Positions 39,435 to 47,905 of a stretch of 64,000 bases of DNA are shown here, in pieces (positions within the stretch are counted from its first letter, which is position 1; the number at the start of each line of letters is the position of its first letter). The notes beneath the pieces were generated by a model. That model saw nothing but the letters and a program-made list of their open reading frames with translations. It was not told where the DNA came from and did no database searches. The stretch is taken from positions 319,549 to 383,548 of the forward strand of contig NZ_SJDM01000001.1 of assembly GCF_004761865.1 (NCBI RefSeq), in the 5' to 3' direction. This DNA is from Crenalkalicoccus roseus. Its GTDB lineage: Bacteria > Pseudomonadota > Alphaproteobacteria > Acetobacterales > Acetobacteraceae. Made by a program: the position numbers and the translations under genes.

Positions 39435-40364
39435 ATGCGGGTACTGCTCGAGGTGGTGGCGCCGGTCTTCGCGGTGATCGCCCTCGGCTGGGCGGCGGCG
39501 CGCTGGCGCCATGTGGACCAGGCGGGGTTCCGCGGCCTCAACGCCTTCACCTTCGGCCTCGCGGCGCCGGCGCTGCTGTTCCTCGGCGGCACCACCGGGC
39601 CGGGCGGGGGCGGGGCGGCGGCGCTCGCCTTCTTCCTCGGCACCGCGGTGCTCTACGCGGGCACGCTGTGGGCGGCGCGGCGCGGCGCGGGCATGGCGCT
39701 GGGGCCGGCGGGGATGCTGGCGCTCGACGCCACCTTCGGCAACACGGTGATGATGGGCATTCCCCTCGTCACCGCCGCCTTCGGGGCGGAGGCGCTGGCG
39801 GTGCTGCTGGCGATCCTGGCGCTGCACTCCATGCTGCTGCTCGGCACCGCGACGGTGGTGGCGGAGCTGGCGCTGCACGCGAACGCGCCGCTCGGCCGCG
39901 TGCTGCGCGCGACCGCGCTCGGCGTGCTGCGCAACCCGATCGTGATGGCGGTGGCGCTGGCGCTGGCCTGGCGCCTGCTCGGCCTGCCGGCGCCGGCGGG
40001 GGCCGCGCAGCGCACGCTGGAGCTGCTCGGCGCCGCCGGGCCGCCGGTGGCGCTGTTCTGCCTCGGCGGCAGCCTCGCCGGCTTCGACGCGCGCGGGATG
40101 TGGCGGGAGACGGCGCTGGCCTGCGCGCTGAAGCTGCTGGCGATGCCGCTGCTGGTCTGGGCGGCGGCCCGGCTGCTCGGCCTCTCCCCCTTCGAGACGG
40201 CGGTGACGGTGGTGGTGGCGGCGCTGCCCACGGGGGCCAACGCCTACCTGCTGGCGCAGCGCTACCGCATCGGCGCGGAGCGGTCGGGGGCAACGGTGCT
40301 GGTCAGCACCCTGCTGTCGCTGGCCACGCTGTCGGCGCTGCTGGCGTGGTTCGGGACGGGGTGA
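39435..40364 (+). CDS. AEC (auxin efflux carrier-like) transporter
   Basis: 309 aa with ten membrane helices. TFGNTVMMGIPLV near residue 105 and the C-terminal ALPTGANAYLLAQRY are typical of bacterial AEC permeases such as the malonate MdcF group. It follows the EamA gene directly. Substrate unknown. Confidence 0.88.
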   Translation: MRVLLEVVAPVFAVIALGWAAARWRHVDQAGFRGLNAFTFGLAAPALLFLGGTTGPGGGGAAALAFFLGTAVLYAGTLWAARRGAGMALGPAGMLALDATFGNTVMMGIPLVTAAFGAEALAVLLAILALHSMLLLGTATVVAELALHANAPLGRVLRATALGVLRNPIVMAVALALAWRLLGLPAPAGAAQRTLELLGAAGPPVALFCLGGSLAGFDARGMWRETALACALKLLAMPLLVWAAARLLGLSPFETAVTVVVAALPTGANAYLLAQRYRIGAERSGATVLVSTLLSLATLSALLAWFGTG

Positions 40365-40412
40365 GGGAAAGACACTTGTGGGCCGAATCCGTCCGATGAC
40401 ATCCTTCGGCGC

Positions 40413-41357
40413 ATGGGCATCCCCGATTACGAAACCCTGATGCTGCCGCTCCTCCGTCACGTCGCGGCGCAGGGCGAGGCTCATATCCGGGATCTGTCGG
40501 AGGCGCTGGCTCAGGAGTTCGGGCTGTCGGAAGCCGAACGGTCTCTCACGATCCCGAGCGGCAAGACGCCGGTGATCCGAAGCCGCGCAGGCTGGGCGCG
40601 AAGCTATCTCGTGCAGGCGGGGCTTCTCGAGGCGGTTCGCCGGGGCGTGGTCCGGCTCACCGAGCGGGGCCGGCAGGTGCTCGCCGCCGGGCCGCCGAGG
40701 ATCGACACCGCCTTCCTCCTGCAGTTTCCCGAGTTCCGGGAGTTCAGGAGACGGTCGCGGCAGGATGCCGGAACAGATCCGGCCGGCGACCCCACTGCCC
40801 CGGCTCCGAACGGAATCGCCGCAGGCACGCCCGACGACCAGATCATGGCCGCTGTCGCAACGATCGAGGCCAAGGTTCGGGACGAGCTCCTGGAACGCCT
40901 GCTCGGATCGCCGCCGGCCTTTTTCGAGCAGGCCGTGGTCGATCTGCTGCTGGCCATGGGCTATGGCAGCACGGCCGAGGATGCCGGCACGGCGCTCGGC
41001 AGGTCCGGCGATGGCGGCGTGGACGGGGTGATCCGGGAGGACCGCCTCGGCCTCGACCTGATCTACATTCAAGCCAAGCGCTACCGGGACAGCGCGGTGA
41101 CCGCCGACCAGCTTCGCTCCTTCGCCGGGGCGCTGGACGACAAGGGCGCGCGCAAGGGCGTCTTCATCACGACCAGCCGCTTCACCGCCGATGCCGAGCG
41201 CTTCGCCGAACGGCAGCAGATGAAGCGCATCGTCCTCATCGACGGCGAGAGACTCACGCGCCTGATGCTGCGGCACGATGTGGGCGTCCGCCCCGACCGC
41301 ACCATCGTGCTCAAGCGGATCGACCTCGACTACTTCGAAGCCGACGACATCGCCTGA
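40413..41357 (+). CDS. mrr: Mrr-type restriction endonuclease
   Basis: 314 aa. An N-terminal Mrr_N winged-helix domain (about residues 1-95, with GKTPVIRSRAGWARSYLVQAGLL) precedes the Mrr_cat nuclease domain. The PD-(D/E)xK site is visible as D204 (GDGGVDGVI), Q220 and K222 (YIQAKRY). Mrr proteins cut foreign DNA with methylated bases. Codon use is clearly less GC-rich than that of neighbours, and GACACTTG occurs just before (40371-40378) and just after (41385-41392) the gene. No methylase is nearby, as expected for a type IV system. Likely acquired horizontally. Confidence 0.92.
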   Translation: MGIPDYETLMLPLLRHVAAQGEAHIRDLSEALAQEFGLSEAERSLTIPSGKTPVIRSRAGWARSYLVQAGLLEAVRRGVVRLTERGRQVLAAGPPRIDTAFLLQFPEFREFRRRSRQDAGTDPAGDPTAPAPNGIAAGTPDDQIMAAVATIEAKVRDELLERLLGSPPAFFEQAVVDLLLAMGYGSTAEDAGTALGRSGDGGVDGVIREDRLGLDLIYIQAKRYRDSAVTADQLRSFAGALDDKGARKGVFITTSRFTADAERFAERQQMKRIVLIDGERLTRLMLRHDVGVRPDRTIVLKRIDLDYFEADDIA

Positions 41358-41459
41358 AACGACGTCCGGGTTGCGAAGACCGAGGACACTTGGTTTCCTG
41401 GCCGGAGAGCGCGGGAGGGCGGCGCCCTCTCGCATCCCCTTGCACCGCCCAAGCCTCCC

Positions 41460-41819
41460 ATGCCCGACACCCTGATCTACACCCTGGTCCGCCGCGCCGA
41501 GTGGCGCGCCGCCGAGGCCGCCGGCGAGTACCGCGGCAGCACCGACGACGCGCGCGACGGCTTCCTGCACTTCTCCACCGCCGCGCAGGTGCGGGAGAGC
41601 GCGGCGAAGCACCGGCGGGGCGAGGCCGACCTGCTGCTGGTCGCGGTGGAGGCCGCCGTGCTCGGCCCGGCGCTGCGCTGGGAGCCGGCTGCGGGCGGCC
41701 GGCGCCCCGGGCTGTTCCCGCACCTCTACGGGCCGCTGCCGCTCTCCGCCGTGCGTTCGGTGGCGGCCCTGCCGCTCGGGGCGGATGGCGCCCACCTCTT
41801 TCCGCCCGGCTTCCCGTAG
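41460..41819 (+). CDS. DUF952 family protein
   Basis: 119 aa. LIYTLVRRAEWRAAEAAGEY at the N-terminus, DGFLHFSTAAQV and the C-terminal FPHLYGPLPLSAV are the conserved DUF952 motifs, a fold related to glutathione-S-transferase-like or ADP-ribosyl-type domains without known function. Its last 94 bases overlap the antisense end of the convergent DMT transporter. Confidence 0.85.
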   Translation: MPDTLIYTLVRRAEWRAAEAAGEYRGSTDDARDGFLHFSTAAQVRESAAKHRRGEADLLLVAVEAAVLGPALRWEPAAGGRRPGLFPHLYGPLPLSAVRSVAALPLGADGAHLFPPGFP

Positions 41820-42670
41820 CCGGCGGCGCGCAGCCGCGCCCGCTCGCTCATCAGGCAGGCGACCACCACCACCGCGCCGCCGAGCAGCGTCATCGGGTCG
41901 GGCGGCGTGCCCCAGATCAGCAGGTCGAGCGCCACCGACACCGGCAGCGCCGCGTAGCCGTAGGTGCCGAGCCGCGCGGCGTCGGCATGGCGGAAGGCGG
42001 CCGCGGTCAGCGCCACCGCCGCGCCCGCCAGCACCCCGCTCGCCGCCAGCATGGCGAGATGCAGCGGCGGCGGCGCCACCCAGTCGCGCAGCGCGAAGGG
42101 ACCGTAAAGCAGGATGCCGAGCAGGCTCGGCCAGAACAGGATGCGGGCGATGCCGGGCTCGTCGCGCAGCATGCGGTTCACCGTCTGCGTCACCGCGAAG
42201 CTCGCCGTGCCCATCAGCACGCTGAGATAGCCGAGCAGCGGCCCGCCGCCGGTCAGCTTCGGCGCCACCGCCAGCAGCACGCCGGCGAACCCCACGGCGC
42301 ACCAGGCCCAGGCGGCCGGGGGCACCCGCTCGCGCAGCACGGTGGCGGCCAGCGCCAGCGTCATGAAGGGCGCGGTGAAGAAGACGAGATAGCCCTCGGC
42401 CAGCGGCAATTGCCGGAAGGCGAGGAAGAACCCGGCCGCGCCCACCATCATGGACAGCGCCCGCAGCAGGTGCAGCCACGGGCGGGTCGTGCCGATGGGC
42501 CCGAAGGCGCCGCGCCAGACCGCGCGCGCGGCCAGGAACAGGCCGATCAGCACCAGGTAGCGGAAGGCGATCACCTGGCCGAGCCCGTACTGGCCGGAGA
42601 GCAGCTTGTTGTTGGCGTCGAGAAGCCCGTAGACGACGATCCCGGCCAGCAGCAGCGCCGGACCCTTCAC
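41726..42670 (-). CDS. EamA/DMT-family transporter
   Basis: 314 aa, two EamA repeats and ten helices. YLVFFTAPFMTLALAATVLRE in the first repeat and AAFRHADAARLGTYGYAALP in the second are typical. The GTG start is chosen for its AGGAGG five bases upstream; a GTG 18 bases further is possible. The C-terminal 30 residues are Gly/Arg/Ser-rich and antisense to the DUF952 3' end, so the natural stop could have been lost by a frame extension. Substrate unknown. Confidence 0.85.
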   Translation of the reverse strand: MKGPALLLAGIVVYGLLDANNKLLSGQYGLGQVIAFRYLVLIGLFLAARAVWRGAFGPIGTTRPWLHLLRALSMMVGAAGFFLAFRQLPLAEGYLVFFTAPFMTLALAATVLRERVPPAAWAWCAVGFAGVLLAVAPKLTGGGPLLGYLSVLMGTASFAVTQTVNRMLRDEPGIARILFWPSLLGILLYGPFALRDWVAPPPLHLAMLAASGVLAGAAVALTAAAFRHADAARLGTYGYAALPVSVALDLLIWGTPPDPMTLLGGAVVVVACLMSERARLRAAGYGKPGGKRWAPSAPSGRAATERTAESGSGP

Positions 42671-42779
42671 TGCGCCTCCTCCCGCCACGGTGCCCGTCCC
42701 TTGTCGCGGGGCGGCGGGGCGGCGTCAATCGCCGCCATGGCTTCCCTTGGCGCGGCGCCTCGGGCAGATGGGGCGCGCC

Positions 42780-43847
42780 ATGATCCCCCGCCTCGCCTCC
42801 GCCCTCATGCCCCTGATGCGCGCCCTCGACGCCGAGACGGCGCACGGTCTCGCGCTGCGGGCGCTGGCGGCGGGGCTGGCGGGGCGAGAGGCGGGGCCGG
42901 ACGATCCGGCGCTGGCCACCACCGCCTTCGGCCTCTCCTTCCGCAACCCGATCGGCCTCGCCGCCGGGTTCGACAAGGATGCGGTGGCGGTGCTGCCGCT
43001 GATGCGCCTCGGCTTCGGCTTCGTCGAGGCCGGCACGGTCACGCCGCGGCCGCAGGCGGGCAATCCCCGCCCGCGCCTGTTCCGCCTGGAGGAGGACCGC
43101 GCCGTCATCAACCGCATGGGCTTCAACAATGCCGGGCTGGAGGCGTATCGGGCGCGTCTCGCCGCGCTGCCCCGCCCGCTGCCGGCGGTGCTCGGCGCCA
43201 ATATCGGGGTGAACAAGGAGGGGGCGGAGCCGGAGCGCGACTACCCCGCCCTCTACGCGGCGCTGGCCCCGTTCGCGGACTACGTGACGGTGAACGTCTC
43301 CTCCCCCAACACGCCGGGCTTCCGGGACCTGCAGGGGGAGGCGCGGCTGGCGGCGATCCTCGATGCCCTCGCCGCCGCGCGCGCCGGGCTCGCCAAGGCG
43401 CCGCCGCTGCTGGTGAAGATCGCGCCCGACCTGGCCGAGGACGCGCTCGGCCCGATCGTCGAGACCTGCGCGGCGCGCGGCGTCGCCGGGCTGATCGTCT
43501 CCAACACCACGGTGGCGCGGCCGGAAACGCTGCGCTCCCGCCATCGCGGCGAGGCGGGGGGGCTCTCCGGCGCGCCGCTCTTCGCCCGCTCGACCGAGGT
43601 GCTGCGGCGCTGCTTCCGCCTGGCGCGGGGGCGTCTCGCGCTGGTCGGGGTCGGCGGCGTCGCCACCGGCGCCGACGCCTACGCCAAGATCCGCGCCGGG
43701 GCCGCGCTGGTGCAGATCTACACCGCCTTCGCCTATGCCGGCCCGGCGCTGGTGCCGCGGATCAAGGCCGAGCTCGCCGCCCTGCTCCGGCGCGACGGCT
43801 TCGCCCGTGTCGCCGACGCGGTCGGCGCGGATGCCCAAGGGGGATAG
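42780..43847 (+). CDS. pyrD: Dihydroorotate dehydrogenase (quinone), class 2
   Basis: 355 aa membrane-associated FMN enzyme of pyrimidine synthesis, passing electrons to quinone. NPIGLAAGFDKDAVA, the catalytic-Ser region VNVSSPNTPG, and the FMN segments KIAPDL, SNTT and GVGGVATG are present. The N-terminal amphipathic helix of class 2 enzymes is seen at residues 1-30. The start at MIPRL is preferred; an ATG 12 bases upstream is possible. Confidence 0.95.
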   Translation: MIPRLASALMPLMRALDAETAHGLALRALAAGLAGREAGPDDPALATTAFGLSFRNPIGLAAGFDKDAVAVLPLMRLGFGFVEAGTVTPRPQAGNPRPRLFRLEEDRAVINRMGFNNAGLEAYRARLAALPRPLPAVLGANIGVNKEGAEPERDYPALYAALAPFADYVTVNVSSPNTPGFRDLQGEARLAAILDALAAARAGLAKAPPLLVKIAPDLAEDALGPIVETCAARGVAGLIVSNTTVARPETLRSRHRGEAGGLSGAPLFARSTEVLRRCFRLARGRLALVGVGGVATGADAYAKIRAGAALVQIYTAFAYAGPALVPRIKAELAALLRRDGFARVADAVGADAQGG

Positions 43848-43852
43848 GGACC

Positions 43853-44713
43853 ATGCAGATACTCGACGGCATCGCGCCGATCGCCGACCGCTACGACGGC
43901 TGGGTGCTCGACCTCTGGGGCGTGGTGCATGACGGGCGCCGCCCCTACCCCGGCGTGGCGGAGGCGCTGGCGGAGCTGAAGCGGCGCGGCAGGCGGGTGG
44001 CGTTCCTCACCAATGCGCCGCGCCGCTCCTGGTTCGTGCAGGGGATGCTGGACCGGATGGGGCTGGATCGCGGCCTCTACGACGGCATCGTCTCCTCCGG
44101 CGAGATCGCCTGGCGGATGCTGCGGGAGCGGACGCATCCCTGGTTCGCCCGCCTCGGCCGCCGCGCCTTCCACATCGGCCCCGAGCGCGACCTCTCCGTG
44201 GTCGAGGAAGGGGTGGCGGAGCTGGTCGCCGACCCCGCCGAGGCCGACTTCCTGCTCAACACCGGCCCCGACCCGGAGCGCGGCGCGCACGACGCCGGCC
44301 GCTACCGCCCGGCGCTCGAGGCCTGCGCCCGGCACCGCCTGCCCATGCTCTGCGTCAACCCCGACCGGCACGTGATGGTGGGCGGCGAGAAGCTGATCTG
44401 CGCCGGGGCCCTCGCCGACATCTACCGCGCGATCGAGGGCGACGTCTTCGAGGTCGGCAAGCCGGATCCCGCCGTCTACGACCCGGTGCTGGAGCTGCTC
44501 GGCACGCCCGACCGGGCGCGGGTGGTGGCGGTGGGGGACAGCCCGCACACCGACCTCGCCGGGGCGCGCGCCGCCGGGCTCGATGCGGTCTGGGCGCTCA
44601 CCGGCCTCGCCGCCGAGGCGCATGGCGAGGCGCCCTCGGCCGAGCTGCTGGCGGCGGTGGCGGCGCGAGAGGGGGTGGACCCGGTGGCGGCGCTGCGCGC
44701 GCTGCGCTGGTAG
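43853..44713 (+). CDS. HAD-superfamily phosphatase (TIGR01459-like)
   Basis: 286 aa. The HAD nucleophile motif is D20 in VLDLWGVVHDG, followed by FLTNAPR, a capping domain (about 90-190) and the metal motif VAVGDSPHTDLAGA. The layout matches the NagD-like group found beside other genes in alphaproteobacteria. It starts five bases after pyrD. Substrate unknown; a small phosphorylated sugar or nucleotide is typical. Confidence 0.88.
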   Translation: MQILDGIAPIADRYDGWVLDLWGVVHDGRRPYPGVAEALAELKRRGRRVAFLTNAPRRSWFVQGMLDRMGLDRGLYDGIVSSGEIAWRMLRERTHPWFARLGRRAFHIGPERDLSVVEEGVAELVADPAEADFLLNTGPDPERGAHDAGRYRPALEACARHRLPMLCVNPDRHVMVGGEKLICAGALADIYRAIEGDVFEVGKPDPAVYDPVLELLGTPDRARVVAVGDSPHTDLAGARAAGLDAVWALTGLAAEAHGEAPSAELLAAVAAREGVDPVAALRALRW

Positions 44714-44726
44714 GGCAGGCCGGGGC

Positions 44727-46670
44727 TCAGCGCCGGCCGCCGCCCTCGCCACGCCCGCCGCCCTCGGGGCGCTGCTCGCCGCGGGCGCGGCGCACCATGC
44801 TCTCGCAGCGCGGGTCGTCGCCCACGCCGAACTGGATCAGCGGCAGCGCGGCGAGCGGCGGGGCGATCGCCGCCAGCGCCCCGGCGATGCCGCCGCGCGC
44901 GATCAGCTCCGACGGGTCCGGCGCGACGCGCGGCGCGCGCAGCGTGCCGCTGATCACGATCGGTGTCGGCACGGCGCCGACGGTGAGATGCTTGGAGTCC
45001 GTCCGCAGCCGGATCTCCAGCCGCTCGCGGCCGAGGTCCACCACCCCCTGCCCTTCCGTGATGGTCCGCTCGGTCTCGAGCAGCAGGGCGCGGCTGATCA
45101 GCCTGCCGTCGCGCAGCACGGCGTCGGTGACGAAGCACTCCACCGCCGCCCGCTCCGGCAGGCCGAGCGCGGAGAGCAGCGCATTGGCGAGGCGCAGGCC
45201 GGAGAGGTCCACCAGCAGCGCGCTGAGGTTGCCGCCCGCCATGATCAGGGTCAGCCCGCCCCGGCCACGGGCGAGGAGGTCGGCGAAGGAGGTGCCCTCC
45301 CCCTCGATCCGCGCCGCGCCGGCAAGCCCCCCCGCGCCCTCGAACACCGTCACCTGCATCAGCCGCGCCAGATCCACCTGCCGGAACTGCAGCTCGGCCG
45401 TGGCGCGCACACCGCCCTCCGGCCGCGGCGCCAGGGCAAGCTCGACGAGGATGCGGCCGCGCCCGACCCCGAAGCGCAGCGGGTGCAGGGGGAGATCGCC
45501 CCCCACGAGCTCGAGCCGCGCCTCCAGATCGTCGAGCGGCACGGCATCCGGGCGCTGGATGCGCTCGGCGCGGTAGAGCAGGAAGACGTCGGCCATCTCC
45601 AGCTTCGGCAGGTTGAAGGGCGCATCCGGCAGCACCCGTTCCCGCGCCGGCCGCGCCTGCCGTCCCGGCTCGCCGCCGATGAAGCCGGCGAGGTCGGCGA
45701 GGTCCACGCTGCGCGAGCGGAGCTCGGCCCGCACCTCGGGCCGCTGCGCCCCCGGGGCGACGGTGATCGCGCCCTCCAGCTCGCTGTTGCCGACCCGGCC
45801 GGCGATGTTGGTGAAGCGGAACCGCCCCTCGGCGTAGTCGAGGTCGCCGGCCAGCCGGCAGGGGGGCGTCGCCGGCACCGGCACGCCGGTCAGCGGCGCC
45901 AGCAGCGCCATGTCGGGTCCTTCCAGCAGCAGCGCCACCTCGGCGCCGCGCAGGTTCAGCGGGTCCTGCAGCGTGCCCCGCACCGTGGCCCGCGTCGGAC
46001 CGTTGGCGAGGTGCAGCTCCACCGGCCAGGGGTTGGCGGGATCGCGCAGGCCGAGCAGCCCGCCGGCGTGCAGCCGGGCGAGGATGGGCTGGCCGGCATA
46101 GCTGCCCTCGGCCTCGGCCCGGATCATCGGCTCCTGCCCCGGCTCCTCCACCGTGGCGAGGGCGAGCGCGACATCGGCGTCGAGCGGGGCGAGGGTGACC
46201 CGCGCGCCGCCCTCGCGGATGCGCAGCACCCCGATGCGCGGGCCGGGGGCGGGTGCCGCGCCCTCGCCGGCGGGCGTGAGGCGGAAGGCGTAGTTGCTGC
46301 GCCCGTCCTCCGTGGCGATGGCGCGCAAAGCCGGGCGGTCAAGCTCCACCAGCGGCAGCACGAGCCCCTCCCCCCGCAGCCAGGCCAGGGCGTCCAGATG
46401 CACAATCAGGCGCGGGATGCGGGCGAAGGGCTCCCCGGCCGGGAAATCGGGCGGGTTGGCGATGGTGACGTCACGGGCGGTCAACACCAGGGGAGAGCCG
46501 GGCCGCAGGCGCAGCCCGCCAATCGTCACCTCGCGGCCCAGGGCGGCGGCGGCCTGGCGTTCCAGGATCGGGGGCAGCCAGAGCGGCAGGGAGAGCAGCG
46601 CGAGCGCCAGCAGGGCCAGCAGCCCGGCCCCGCCCCAGAGACCCCATTGCAGCGCGCGCCGCCCTGCCAT
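44727..46670 (-). CDS. AsmA-family protein
   Basis: 647 aa. One N-terminal membrane helix (GLLALLALALLSLPLWLPPI) is followed by an AsmA N-terminal domain (LGREVTIGGLRLRPGSPLVL, ARDVTIANP) and a C-terminal AsmA_2-like domain (about 430-600) with the end segment ISGTLRAPRVAPDPS. Proteins of this family are long periplasmic bridges thought to move phospholipids to the outer membrane. The start is the ATG with GGGGAGAGGG directly upstream; an ATG 15 bases 5' lacks one. Confidence 0.88.
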   Translation of the reverse strand: MAGRRALQWGLWGGAGLLALLALALLSLPLWLPPILERQAAAALGREVTIGGLRLRPGSPLVLTARDVTIANPPDFPAGEPFARIPRLIVHLDALAWLRGEGLVLPLVELDRPALRAIATEDGRSNYAFRLTPAGEGAAPAPGPRIGVLRIREGGARVTLAPLDADVALALATVEEPGQEPMIRAEAEGSYAGQPILARLHAGGLLGLRDPANPWPVELHLANGPTRATVRGTLQDPLNLRGAEVALLLEGPDMALLAPLTGVPVPATPPCRLAGDLDYAEGRFRFTNIAGRVGNSELEGAITVAPGAQRPEVRAELRSRSVDLADLAGFIGGEPGRQARPARERVLPDAPFNLPKLEMADVFLLYRAERIQRPDAVPLDDLEARLELVGGDLPLHPLRFGVGRGRILVELALAPRPEGGVRATAELQFRQVDLARLMQVTVFEGAGGLAGAARIEGEGTSFADLLARGRGGLTLIMAGGNLSALLVDLSGLRLANALLSALGLPERAAVECFVTDAVLRDGRLISRALLLETERTITEGQGVVDLGRERLEIRLRTDSKHLTVGAVPTPIVISGTLRAPRVAPDPSELIARGGIAGALAAIAPPLAALPLIQFGVGDDPRCESMVRRARGEQRPEGGGRGEGGGRR

Positions 46671-46704
46671 CCCTCTCCCCGTCATGCGGGGCCGCGCCCC
46701 AGGC

Positions 46705-46770
46705 CCGGAGCGGATCCCCTCCGGATGGGGCCACCCGGGCGGAAGAAGACGCTCCGGATCAGGGCACCGG
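46705..46770. repeat. Diverged copy of dispersed intergenic repeat
   Basis: Contains CCGGAGCGGATCC, GGGGCCACCCGGGCGG and a CTCCGGATCAGGGC end, in the order seen in other copies but with more changes. It lies between the start of the AsmA gene and the end of the hydroxyacid dehydrogenase gene. Relation to the family is less certain than for the other copies. Confidence 0.4.
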
Positions 46771-46880
46771 CCGCGCGCCGGGGCGAGCGGACGATTCCCC
46801 GTGCCCCGCCAGGGGAAGCGCACGGAAGGCGGCCGGGTTCGCGGGGCGGAAGGGAGCTCCCCCGGCTGGCGCGGGCCGGC

Positions 46881-47801
46881 TCAGCGCCCCTCGCGCACGA
46901 TGCGGCGGCAATGTTCCAGCGCCGCCTCCATGAGATTGTCGCTCGCCTCGGGCGTGCGGAAGGCGGCGTGCGGGGTGAGGGTGGTGTTGGGCAGGCGCCG
47001 CAGCCGGTGGCCCTCCGGCAGCGGCTCCTCGGCGAACACGTCGAGCGCGGCGTGGCCGAGCTGCCCCGCCTCCAGCGCCTCGATCATCGCCGCCTCGTCC
47101 ACGATGGCGCCGCGCGCGGTGTTCACCAGGATGGCGCCGCGCCTCATCGCGGCGATCCGCTCGCGCGAGAGGAAGCCGCGCGTCTCGTCGTTCAGCAGGA
47201 GGTGGATGGAGAGCACGTCGCTCTCGGCCAGCAGCCGCTCCAGCGGCACGAACTCGACGCCGGGATGCGCCTTGGGCGTGCGGTTCCAGGCCAGCACCCT
47301 CATGCCGATGCCGGCGCAGAGCCGCGCCATCTCCGCCCCGATGCCGCCGAAGCCGAGCAGCCCGACCGTCTTGCCGGTGAGCTGCATGCCCACCGTCCGC
47401 GGCCACTGGCCGCGGCGCACCGCGGCGTCCATCGCCGCGGTCTGGCGCGCCGCGTCCCACATCAGGGCGAAGGCGTGCTCGGCCACCGCCGTGTCGCCAT
47501 AGCCCTTGATGATGTGCACCAGGACGCCGCACTCGGCCTCCAGCTCCTCCGGGTTCATGTAGCTGTGCGCGCCGGTGCCGAGGAAGACGATGTGCTTCAG
47601 GTCCGGGCACTGCTTCACGACCGCGGTCGGGAATTGCGTGTGGTCGTCTATGGCGATGGCATAGCCCTTGAGCAGCGCCGGCAGGTCGGCGGGCCTGATG
47701 TCCGGGTCGCGGTGGATGGTGACCGGCGGGTCGTCCTTGCGGTGCAGCTTCTCCGTCACCGCCGCGAGCGACGGGTTGGCGTCCACGAAGATCGCGCGCA
47801 T
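46881..47801 (-). CDS. D-isomer-specific 2-hydroxyacid dehydrogenase
   Basis: 306 aa. NAD-binding LLGFGGIGAEMARL (GxGxxG) near residue 146, catalytic Arg in LVNTARGAIVDE, Glu in DVFAEEPLP and His in TPHAAFRTP are all seen. It interconverts a 2-oxo acid and a D-2-hydroxy acid. Coming after the mandelate-racemase-family gene it could reduce the 2-oxo acid made by that dehydratase; this is inference. Confidence 0.9.
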   Translation of the reverse strand: MRAIFVDANPSLAAVTEKLHRKDDPPVTIHRDPDIRPADLPALLKGYAIAIDDHTQFPTAVVKQCPDLKHIVFLGTGAHSYMNPEELEAECGVLVHIIKGYGDTAVAEHAFALMWDAARQTAAMDAAVRRGQWPRTVGMQLTGKTVGLLGFGGIGAEMARLCAGIGMRVLAWNRTPKAHPGVEFVPLERLLAESDVLSIHLLLNDETRGFLSRERIAAMRRGAILVNTARGAIVDEAAMIEALEAGQLGHAALDVFAEEPLPEGHRLRRLPNTTLTPHAAFRTPEASDNLMEAALEHCRRIVREGR

Positions 47802-47905
47802 GGCGGCTGCTCCCCCGGTTGGATGGCGGCCCATGGTAGCGGCGGGCGGTGCCCCGTCCAGCCCGCCGCGGCCCCGGGGCGGCGCGCGGAGGGCCGGAGG
47901 CGGCG

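Noticed and set aside
39285-43838. A 1517-codon open frame on the minus strand, and similar long frames such as 17211-20225 plus
   Set aside because: They lie antisense to well-recognised genes and encode Arg/Ala/His-rich low-complexity protein; stop codons are rare by chance at this GC content.
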